Below are positions 1 to 5,892 of a stretch of 7,571 nt of DNA, piece by piece (the stretch's first letter is position 1; every line of letters starts with the position of its first letter). Below the pieces are notes generated by a model. The model did no database searches. It saw nothing but the letters and a program-made list of their open reading frames with translations, and was not told the origin of the DNA. The translations under genes and the position numbers were made by a program. The stretch comes from an uncultured Methanobrevibacter sp. (GTDB lineage: Archaea > Methanobacteriota > Methanobacteria > Methanobacteriales > Methanobacteriaceae): assembly GCF_900314615.1 (NCBI RefSeq), contig NZ_OMWA01000019.1:68020-75590 (forward strand), written 5' to 3'.

Positions 1-102
1 AGCATTACCATCAGCTAATAAAACAACAGTGATACTAGCAGGCCTTACACCATCTTGATCATCAGCATCATTCCAAACTTTAACAACACTAACATCAGTC
101 AC
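1..102 (-). repeat. Cna-B stalk domain 3 (partial, cut by window edge)
   Basis: Residues 1550-1583 hold the first third of another Cna-B unit: TDVSVVKVWNDADDQDGVR followed by TVVLLADG, with Lys1557 as the predicted isopeptide lysine. The frame stays open at base 1, so the number of further repeats and the anchor are unknown. Confidence 0.85.
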
Positions 103-3100
103 ATCAGGAACATGAGTATTAGTAACAGTCCAATTACCTAAATCATCACTAGTAACATTAACAGTATAACCAGCAGGAACATCAGCCTCAACAACAGTAT
201 AAACAATCACAGCACCATCTTTCCTAACAGGCAAACCAGCGAAAGTACATTTCCACTCATTATCCTCACTTAAAACAGTACTATTAATCACTTTACCATC
301 AGCCAACAAGACAACAGTCACACTAGCATTCCTAATACCATCCTGATTACCAGAATCATTCCAAACTTTAACAACACTAACCTCAGTCACATCAGGAACA
401 TGAGTATTAGTAACAGTCCAATTACCAAAATCATCATTAGTAACATTAACAGTATAACCAGCAGGAACATCAGCCTCAACAACAGTATAAACAATCACAG
501 CACCATTATTTTTATAAGCTGGTAAACCACTGAAAACAGCAGTCCAGTTATTGGAATCATCTAAAACAGCACTGTTAATCTCTTTACCGTCAGCAAGTAA
601 TACAACAGTCACACTAGCATTTCTAATACCATCTTGATTCTCAGAATCATTCCAAACTTTTATCACATTAACAGTGACCGGTTTGAATACTTCAGTATTA
701 TTTGATGCCATTTGCTCTTTAGTAGCAACAGCATTAAGTGAAACATTGTTTACTAATGTACCATTTGTTAATGTTTTAAACCATACAGTGAAAGTTACAG
801 TTTCACCAACATTTATTGGTGAGAAACGTCCAGCATATTCACTTTCAATTGATATTTTAGGGTCTTTTGCTAATATGTTATTTTTTTTACTAATATCATA
901 TTTAACAATTTCTGGAGTCATTACAGCCAAATTAAGTTCTTTAGTTAATACTTTAAAGAAAAGGCTGAGTGTTTGACTTTTGAGAGCTTTAACCTTATCA
1001 TTGAATATGAATGTTTCACCATTTCTAACCAAAGCAGAATTGTCACATTTTACAAACTCTAATTGAGTTGAATCATAAACATTACGGAATTCTATATTTT
1101 CAAGAATAGAATCACCAGTGTTGTTTAAAATTACATTATATATAACAATGTCACCTACTGCCGGGTCTTTAGTATAAATGAATGTATTGTTATTTTTAAT
1201 CCAAGTCTTATTGTCAGAATGACCAATGTATTCTAATTCGGTTGAATTGAAAATTTCATTTATTGTAACATTAACAAGAGGTTTATCGCCTGTATTGTTA
1301 ATTGTAATATTGAATGCTACAGTATCATTTACATTAATAAATTCTGTTGAATTTAAATATGTTTTGTCCAGTTTTGGAACAGGAATCATACGGAACATGA
1401 CTAAACTTTGTGAAGTTGGAGAAATCATAGAACTGAAATCATATTCAATAGTGACTCCGTTGATTTCTTTGATGAACTTTTCAGGCATTTTAGTTCCATT
1501 TCCGTATACTGTTTCATATAATTCTAAAACTTTGTGAACAACTGGATGTGTACTATTCCAGAATTCATGATCTGAGAATTCGTGAACAGCTCTGCTGTAA
1601 TAATCTATAAGTGGAATTGGTTCTTTATGATTGTCTCTATCAGGGTAATCTCTGTAAGCTTCCGGATAGAAATCAATAGTTTGACCAGCAAATTTATATG
1701 CATCATCTGTTGAATTGAAGTAAGTGAATATTAAAATTTTAAGATAATCCGCAATTGGAGTACCATTTAAAATATTAACCAATCTGTCTAATGAATCATC
1801 TTTCAATCCGAGATGAGGGAAATTAGTATATCTTTCAACACACATTGCAATATAACTAGTATTGGTTCTACGTGTTGAATTACCAATGATATCATCTTGA
1901 TTAATTTCAATGAGTTCAGTTGTTTGTACAACTGCATCATTGTTCATGAAAGTTGAATCATCTATTTTAGATGAGTAAGCGTGTACCGCTTCACCTACAT
2001 TTGCCTTGTTATCTTTAAAGGTTGATCCAACAATGTCTGCATTAAGAGTTGCGATTGCACCACCGTAATTGACACAAGAGTTTTCTTCAAATACAGAATT
2101 TTGAATTAATTTTTTGGATTTAGGATAAGTGTAATCACAGGAAATTGCACCACCTGCATACTTAGCAGTGTTATTGTAGAAATATGAATTATTCATAGTA
2201 CCATTAGGAGCATCCCAATAGACAGCACCACCTTTGTTTGCAGTGTTTTCAAAGAATTTTGAGTTATCAACGATACCATATTCCTCTAAAGCAAGAGCAC
2301 CACCTAAGAAAAATGCATGGTTATCAGTGAATGTTGACTCATTGATAATGAAATTATTTCCCTTATCATAAACAGCACCACCTTCTGTTGATGCATTGTT
2401 TCCAGTGAATGTTGAATTATAAAGGGTACCATTGTCTCCAGTCCAGTGAATAGCACCACCATACCAACCTGCAACATTGTTTTCGAATGTAGAATATTCT
2501 ACACTTACATTACTTCCTCCAATACGTACTGCTCCACCTGCAGAGAAATTACCATTATTGGATGCAATGTTGTCATTGAATTTAGAATTATTTATTGTAC
2601 CATTATTACCAATCCAACTAATAGCTCCTCCGTAAGTGGATGATTGATTTTCACCATTTACATAGTTTTTATTAAATTCTGAGTGGTCAATTGTACCCTC
2701 ATCACCTAACCAACATATTGCTCCACCATCAAATGAAGCTTTATTTTCGTTGAATTGAGTATTGTTTACAATTACATTTTTGCCTACGAAAACATCAATA
2801 GCCCCACCACTATAAGCGGTATTATAATTCATTATGGAATTGTTTATAATGGAATTGCCATAATAAACAAGTACCGCACCACCTTCAATTGCAGTGTTAT
2901 GTTCGAAAAGTGAGTCATCTATTTCATTGTTTTCGCCATATAAACTTACAGCACCACCAGTTACATTAGCAGCATTGTAATAAAATTCACTTCCTTTTAT
3001 TGAATTTCCTTTTGATTTGACATGAATAGCACCACCCACTTTATTCGCTTCATTATCTTTAAAGATTGAATCTAAGATAGTGTTATTATGTTCTTCATTC

Positions 3101-4749
3101 TTATATAATTCACTTTCATCTATGATAATTGCTCCACCTCTACCAAAATCAGTTTGAGAACCTTCAACTTCACCAATAGCTTTATTTCCAGCAAAAGTAG
3201 ATTTTTCAATTATATTATTTTTTCCATATATTTCAATTGCACCGGCTTCATTTGCGTAATTCTGATTGAATTCAGAATTAGTTATAGTTGTGTTGTCAGC
3301 TGAGACATATATAGCTCCACCATAATCATCAGCACTGTTTTTAGTAAAATTTGTATTATTTACAGTTATTGAATTATGTATATATAATGCACCAGCGATA
3401 TTTGCAGTGTTTTCATTAAAGTCACAATCATCGATTGTTCCGTTAAATCCTTGCCAAAAGATTGCACCACCATTTTTTTTCGCAGTGTTTTCATTAAATT
3501 TAGAGTTTTTAATTGTTCCGTTTTCTCCTAACCAATAAATTGCGCCACCATTATAGGAGTCATGCTTATTAAATTCTGAGTTTAATATTTCCACATTGTC
3601 CCCGTCTACACGAATAGCAGCACCTTCAGCTTGATCATCAATGACATAGTTTTCATTAAATTCTGAATTTAAAATCTTGTTATCATTACTATCTGTACCA
3701 AGATAAATTGCACCAGAAACATGTCTAGCAGAATTGTTATTAAATTTGGAATTATTAACTACACAACCTTCATTATCCATAGTAATAGCACCAGCTGCAA
3801 CATCAGCATAGTTGTTTTCAAAGGTACAATTATCAACGACATTCCTAGCATGATACATATAAACTGCACCAGCAGTGAAGTTTGCGCGATTGTTTTCAAA
3901 TGTAGAATTATGAATTAAATTTCCATAATTAAATAAATATACTGCTCCACCTGAAGTATTAGCAAAATTATTTATGAACTTTGAATTGTTCACAATATTA
4001 TTTTGGCCATCAAAAAATAGTGAACCACCAAATTCTGCTTTATTGTTATCAAAAGTACAATTATCAATTGTGTTATCTTTTGAATTGGTTTTTAAATATA
4101 TAGCACCACCACATCCAGTATGACTACTATCTCCATAGTTTGAATCATAAGCAGTGTTATTTATAAATACTGTATTTTTAATTGTATTATTATAACCCCA
4201 TATAGTAACAGCACCACCATAGTCATTAGCACTGTTATCCTTAAAGGTACAATTATCAACAAGACAGTCATTACCCGTAATCAAAAGCATTGAATTATGA
4301 TCCCCATTAATAAAACTAATATTATTCAATACTACATTACTAACAGTATTTGGTATGAATAATGAAGAAGCAGCATTAGCACCACTAATATAAAAACCAT
4401 TACCATTAATAGTAATAGCATGAGGAATAGTAATCAAAGATTCAGCATCTGAATCTGAATACACATAATTCTTTTCAAGATTGATAATACTATTAGGATT
4501 GGAATCAATTAAATTCTGTAATTCCGTATAGTTTCCAATTTCACCGGTTTTAAGTGAATTTTGAGAATCAATAGTCTCTAATTTAATATCACCGTTGTTA
4601 GCATCCGCTAATAAAACAGAATTATCATTATCAACCATTAATTTTCCTTCTCCAGTCCCAACCAAAGTGTTATCTTCAGCTGCAACTGCATTCATAACCA
4701 TTAATAATATAAAAATTATTATTAAAAAACTTCCTAGTTTAATTTTCAT
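1..4749 (-). CDS. Large secreted adhesin-like protein, beta-helix / thioester-like / DUF11 / Cna-B (C-terminus outside window)
   Basis: One open frame of 1583 codons begins at ATG 4749-4747 and is still open at base 1, so the C-terminus is missing. I translated it along its length and saw no stop or frameshift. Seen in order: signal peptide 1-24; linker to about 70; Asn-rich beta-helix about 70-940 with repeated NNSxF..N.A..GGAI coils; a Cys-containing thioester-like domain about 944-1118; DUF11/CARDB-like modules about 1119-1357; Cna-B repeats from about 1358 (KVWND..NQDGIR and GNWTVTNTH motifs). Known of the families: beta-helix coils and Cna-B stalks build long surface fibres, and methanogen adhesin-like proteins are thought to bind partner microbes. 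Inferred role: extracellular attachment. The start is supported by a GGGAG ribosome site, a TATA box 32 bases upstream and a signal peptide directly after the Met. N-x-S/T sequons are frequent, fitting archaeal N-glycosylation. Ligand and anchoring mode cannot be told from this window. Confidence 0.93.
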   Translation of the reverse strand, partial: MKIKLGSFLIIIFILLMVMNAVAAEDNTLVGTGEGKLMVDNDNSVLLADANNGDIKLETIDSQNSLKTGEIGNYTELQNLIDSNPNSIINLEKNYVYSDSDAESLITIPHAITINGNGFYISGANAASSLFIPNTVSNVVLNNISFINGDHNSMLLITGNDCLVDNCTFKDNSANDYGGAVTIWGYNNTIKNTVFINNTAYDSNYGDSSHTGCGGAIYLKTNSKDNTIDNCTFDNNKAEFGGSLFFDGQNNIVNNSKFINNFANTSGGAVYLFNYGNLIHNSTFENNRANFTAGAVYMYHARNVVDNCTFENNYADVAAGAITMDNEGCVVNNSKFNNNSARHVSGAIYLGTDSNDNKILNSEFNENYVIDDQAEGAAIRVDGDNVEILNSEFNKHDSYNGGAIYWLGENGTIKNSKFNENTAKKNGGAIFWQGFNGTIDDCDFNENTANIAGALYIHNSITVNNTNFTKNSADDYGGAIYVSADNTTITNSEFNQNYANEAGAIEIYGKNNIIEKSTFAGNKAIGEVEGSQTDFGRGGAIIIDESELYKNEEHNNTILDSIFKDNEANKVGGAIHVKSKGNSIKGSEFYYNAANVTGGAVSLYGENNEIDDSLFEHNTAIEGGAVLVYYGNSIINNSIMNYNTAYSGGAIDVFVGKNVIVNNTQFNENKASFDGGAICWLGDEGTIDHSEFNKNYVNGENQSSTYGGAISWIGNNGTINNSKFNDNIASNNGNFSAGGAVRIGGSNVSVEYSTFENNVAGWYGGAIHWTGDNGTLYNSTFTGNNASTEGGAVYDKGNNFIINESTFTDNHAFFLGGALALEEYGIVDNSKFFENTANKGGAVYWDAPNGTMNNSYFYNNTAKYAGGAISCDYTYPKSKKLIQNSVFEENSCVNYGGAIATLNADIVGSTFKDNKANVGEAVHAYSSKIDDSTFMNNDAVVQTTELIEINQDDIIGNSTRRTNTSYIAMCVERYTNFPHLGLKDDSLDRLVNILNGTPIADYLKILIFTYFNSTDDAYKFAGQTIDFYPEAYRDYPDRDNHKEPIPLIDYYSRAVHEFSDHEFWNSTHPVVHKVLELYETVYGNGTKMPEKFIKEINGVTIEYDFSSMISPTSQSLVMFRMIPVPKLDKTYLNSTEFINVNDTVAFNITINNTGDKPLVNVTINEIFNSTELEYIGHSDNKTWIKNNNTFIYTKDPAVGDIVIYNVILNNTGDSILENIEFRNVYDSTQLEFVKCDNSALVRNGETFIFNDKVKALKSQTLSLFFKVLTKELNLAVMTPEIVKYDISKKNNILAKDPKISIESEYAGRFSPINVGETVTFTVWFKTLTNGTLVNNVSLNAVATKEQMASNNTEVFKPVTVNVIKVWNDSENQDGIRNASVTVVLLADGKEINSAVLDDSNNWTAVFSGLPAYKNNGAVIVYTVVEADVPAGYTVNVTNDDFGNWTVTNTHVPDVTEVSVVKVWNDSGNQDGIRNASVTVVLLADGKVINSTVLSEDNEWKCTFAGLPVRKDGAVIVYTVVEADVPAGYTVNVTSDDLGNWTVTNTHVPDVTDVSVVKVWNDADDQDGVRPASITVVLLADGNA
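103..390 (-). repeat. Cna-B stalk domain 2
   Basis: Residues about 1454-1549 repeat the same fold, with Lys1461, Glu1521 and Asn1544 as the predicted isopeptide triad. Lys to Lys distance to the next unit is 96 residues. At DNA level, bases 73-218 and 361-506 differ at only three of 146 positions, while the middle of the domain (KVINSTVLSEDNEWKCTF against KEINSAVLDDSNNWTAVF in domain 1) has diverged. Domain 2 has an extra Cys1501 not seen in domain 1. Confidence 0.88.
391..678 (-). repeat. Cna-B stalk domain 1
   Basis: Residues about 1358-1453 read VIKVWNDSENQDGIR, VTVVLLADG, NNWTAVFSGLP, VIVYTVVEADVPAGY and GNWTVTNTH, which is the standard Cna protein B-type fold. The residues expected to form an intramolecular isopeptide bond are present: Lys1364, Asn1448 and catalytic Glu1425. 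That suggests a self-stabilised, protease-resistant stalk unit. The next unit begins 97 residues further on. Confidence 0.88.
679..1395 (-). other. DUF11/CARDB-like beta-sandwich modules
   Basis: Residues about 1119-1357 carry the recurring pattern of DUF11-type modules. Module 1 has INVNDTVAFNITINNTGDKPLVNV and then ELEYIG. Module 2 has AVGDIVIYNVILNNTGDSILENI and then QLEFV. A third, more diverged, has INVGETVTFTVWFKTLTNGTLVNNV. Each keeps the G/N-D/E-x-V-x-[FY] strand, the NNTGD turn and the V.V strand. Such modules are common spacers in archaeal and bacterial surface proteins. Here they link the thioester-like domain to the Cna-B stalk. Confidence 0.7.
1396..1920 (-). other. Thioester-domain-like (TED/TQXA-like) segment, probably degenerate
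   Basis: Residues about 944-1118 differ sharply from the beta-helix. The segment has YIAMCVER with Cys970, then NFPHLG, then LDRLVNILNGTP, DDAYKFAGQ and SRAVHEFSDHEF, then VVHKVLELYETVYG. From memory of the family, thioester adhesin domains read yC.e...P..G, then i..il.nGyP, then a TQxAIW.FsD motif, with a Cys-Gln thioester that couples covalently to a host amine. The order and flanking residues fit, but where the Gln of TQxAIW is expected the sequence has Arg1053 (codon AGA; complement at 1591-1593). Gln1023 in AGQTIDF is the only other Gln downstream of the Cys within this segment. So it could be a non-covalent descendant, use a shifted Gln, or be an unrelated domain. The assignment is by eye and needs a profile search. 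Confidence 0.45.
1921..4542 (-). repeat. Right-handed beta-helix region, about 27 GGAI-type coils
   Basis: Residues about 70-943 repeat a loose 22-45-residue unit of the form N.I.NS.F..N.A...GGAIy. I count 27 GGAI-like turns (GGAI, GGAV, GGAL, GGSL, AGAI, AGAV, AGAL, SGAI, GAAI). Asn ladders and aromatic or aliphatic residues at fixed places are typical of pectate-lyase-like and polymorphic-membrane-protein-type beta-helices. Coil length varies: most are short and several carry 8-20-residue loops, for example residues about 204-215 and 530-550. The first coils (about 70-160, with ITINGNGF and VVLNNISF) lack GGAI and probably form the cap. I see no set of clustered acidic or basic residues that would argue for a polysaccharide lyase, so a binding or spacer function is more likely than catalysis. 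Confidence 0.85.
4678..4749 (-). other. Signal peptide of the adhesin-like protein
   Basis: Residues 1-24 begin with a basic MKIK, continue with a hydrophobic core rich in Ile, Leu and Phe (residues 8-19), and end in a small-residue AVAA stretch followed by acidic EDN. This is the pattern of a Sec signal peptide with cleavage most likely after Ala24. It places the whole protein outside the cytoplasmic membrane. Confidence 0.88.
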
Positions 4750-4752
4750 TAT

Positions 4753-4757
4753 CTCCC
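4753..4757 (-). promoter_or_regulatory. Ribosome binding site of the adhesin gene
   Basis: Reading the minus strand, GGGAG ends three bases before the ATG at 4749. It matches the GGAG core of the archaeal Shine-Dalgarno sequence, and the next bases (AT) could extend pairing weakly. The spacing is short, but no other start codon nearby has a better site. Confidence 0.6.
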
Positions 4758-4770
4758 TCTCGAATGAGAG
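4757..4770. promoter_or_regulatory. Inverted repeat between TATA box and ribosome site
   Basis: CTCTC (4757-4761) and GAGAG (4766-4770) form a perfect 5-bp inverted repeat with a 4-base spacer. It overlaps the expected transcription start and abuts the GGGAG ribosome site. It could be a repressor operator, or a small hairpin if transcription starts upstream at the alternative TATA box. It is short enough that chance cannot be excluded. Confidence 0.4.
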
Positions 4771-4780
4771 CCAAATCAAG

Positions 4781-4788
4781 TATATAAA
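4781..4788 (-). promoter_or_regulatory. Archaeal TATA box (box A) of the adhesin gene
   Basis: On the minus strand the sequence is TTTATATA, a perfect archaeal box A, 32 bases upstream of the start codon. Initiation about 22-27 bases downstream would fall near 4757-4762 and give a leader of only about 10 bases containing the ribosome site. A second possible box, TTTATATT at 4799-4806, would give a leader about 20 bases longer. Confidence 0.7.
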
Positions 4789-5020
4789 CTAATCAAATAA
4801 TATAAATTGTATTTATTTTAGTTAATGAAAACCTATAATATAATAAAATCAACTATCAACATACAAAAAACGACAAAAATATCCGATTAACCAAACATAA
4901 CCATCATTTAAAGTACTAAGCCGAATAATACCAAACCATACAATTAAATTAAACATAAACATTTGATTTTTTTATTTATTTTAGATTTGATTTAACTCAA
5001 TAAATCTCCAAATATATTAT

Positions 5021-5047
5021 TTTAATGATCATTAAATTCTAAGAATT
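5021..5047. repeat. Adjacent palindromes upstream of the adhesin gene
   Basis: TTTAATGATCATTAAA (5021-5036) is a perfect 16-bp palindrome centred on TGATCA. Directly after it, AATTCT-A-AGAATT (5035-5047) is a second inverted repeat with one central base. Both lie about 235-260 bases upstream of the adhesin TATA box. They may bind a dimeric regulator; AT-richness raises the chance background. Confidence 0.4.
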
Positions 5048-5100
5048 CAACTAATCATTTTAGCATAGTTTATTATTAATTAAACCACACGTTTAATACT

Positions 5101-5134
5101 TTATTGCAATAATAATGTATAATTATTTATTGCA
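5101..5134. repeat. Palindrome TTATTGCAATAA and a second TTATTGCA
   Basis: TTATTGCAATAA at 5101-5112 is a perfect 12-bp palindrome. The half-site TTATTGCA recurs at 5127-5134, 26 bases on. The same 8-mer appears twice more in front of the transposase gene (5783-5790 and 5823-5830). G and C are scarce in this region, so the repeated GC-containing core is not simple low complexity. Confidence 0.45.
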
Positions 5135-5603
5135 TATACATATATTTAATTCAATTAATATATAAATATGATTAATGAAAATGAAAATAATTTTCAAAAA
5201 ATTATTGAATAAATACAAATATATTTAAAAAGAAGTTAATTTTAATGTTTTAATAAAAAAATAATGAATTTATTTAATAAATTGAATATAAAATTAAAAA
5301 AAATATAATAATTTTAACTTATATTGCCCAATTTCATATAATTTATCAATCCCATCCCAATTTAAAATAAAAATAAAGTAAAATAAATCAATCAAATATT
5401 CAAAATTAATTACAAAAAATGAACATTAAATAAAAGTAAATTAAATATACAGTTTTAAAGGAGTTTGTCAATAAATCCATTTTTTCGTAATATTTCTTGT
5501 TTTTAAATTTTAACTTGATATTTTTTCTTTATTTTGTGTTTTCTCAATTATTAATCTTTATTTTTTTATTTTAAACGAATTCATATTTTTGGAATTTTTG
5601 CAG

Positions 5604-5625
5604 GATTTTTTCCTAGAAAAAAATC
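5604..5625. repeat. CTAG-centred hairpin
   Basis: GATTTTTT (5604-5611) and AAAAAATC (5618-5625) are perfect inverted arms around CCTAGA, whose CTAG is itself palindromic, leaving one mismatched pair. A related inverted repeat follows at 5653-5668. Possible transcription stop, regulator site or sub-terminal structure of the mobile element. Confidence 0.45.
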
Positions 5626-5652
5626 TAATTTGATCAAGAGTTTTTCAACAAT

Positions 5653-5668
5653 TTTTCTAACTAGAAAA
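5653..5668. repeat. Second CTAG-containing inverted repeat
   Basis: TTTTCTA (5653-5659) and TAGAAAA (5662-5668) form a perfect 7-bp inverted repeat with a 2-base spacer. It resembles the hairpin at 5604-5625, and the two centres are about 46 bases apart. Confidence 0.45.
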
Positions 5669-5751
5669 TTCTTTAAATTTTAATCAACGAATACTAATTC
5701 TTTTAATAACTTTAATTTACTTTAATATTTCTTAAAATTAAATATAAAAAG

Positions 5752-5760
5752 TTATAAATA
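5752..5760 (+). promoter_or_regulatory. Possible TATA box of the transposase gene
   Basis: TTATAAATA fits the archaeal box A pattern. It would start a transcript near 5780 and leave a leader of about 110 bases. The region is so AT-rich that several similar words exist, so the choice is weak. There is no clear ribosome site before the ATG at 5893. Confidence 0.3.
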
Positions 5761-5795
5761 CTTTATAATTATTAAGTAGAAATTATTGCATTTAA

Positions 5796-5817
5796 TTGAA
5801 ATTTCAAGTAATTTCAA
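5796..5817. promoter_or_regulatory. Palindrome TTGAAATTTCAA with extra half-site
   Basis: TTGAAATTTCAA (5796-5807) is a perfect 12-bp palindrome, and its half-site ATTTCAA recurs exactly 10 bases on (5811-5817), one helical turn away. It lies between the possible TATA box and the transposase start, a place where an operator would act. It is flanked by TTATTGCA words at 5783 and 5823. Confidence 0.35.
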
Positions 5818-5892
5818 TGAGTTTATTGCAAAATTTTTTAAAAAGTTGAAAATTTGTTAAAATTGAATATGCTCTAAAATATTTGATTTACG

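Larger units (their letters stand above)
4800..5892. other. Long AT-rich divergent intergenic region, no gene seen
   Basis: About 1.1 kb with G and C very rare and stops dense in all frames; I find no coding region, tRNA or recognisable gene remnant. It separates two divergently transcribed genes. From about 4800 to 5460 the plus strand is A- and T-rich with a slight A excess. From about 5475 to 5690 it becomes strongly T-rich. Short palindromes and repeated words in it are listed separately. Confidence 0.8.

Noticed and set aside
674..976. Plus-strand open frame of 100 codons
   Set aside because: It lies antisense inside the adhesin gene; no ribosome site and no family resemblance. The minus-strand frame gives clear DUF11/Cna-B sequence here.
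1226..1537. Plus-strand open frame of 103 codons
   Set aside because: Antisense shadow of the DUF11 and thioester-like part of the adhesin; hydrophobic only because it is the complement of Asn/Asp/Glu-rich codons.
1396..1920. Cysteine peptidase or transglutaminase-type domain around Cys970
   Set aside because: No GxxxC-type or Cys-His-Asp arrangement typical of those enzymes; the motif order fits the thioester family better.
2446..2643. Plus-strand open frame rich in Cys, Thr and Ile
   Set aside because: Antisense of the beta-helix; its apparent repeat pattern is just the mirror of the GGAI coils. The frames at 3721-3918 and 4595-4792 are the same kind of artefact.
1930..4300. Regularly recurring word GCACCACC, resembling a repeat array
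   Set aside because: The spacing is irregular and in frame; it is the complement of the GGA codons of the beta-helix coils, not a CRISPR or non-coding repeat.
4800..5892. tRNA, small RNA or degraded gene in the long intergenic region
   Set aside because: No cloverleaf, no GC-rich island such as structured RNAs show in AT-rich archaea, and no stretch with recognisable protein similarity.
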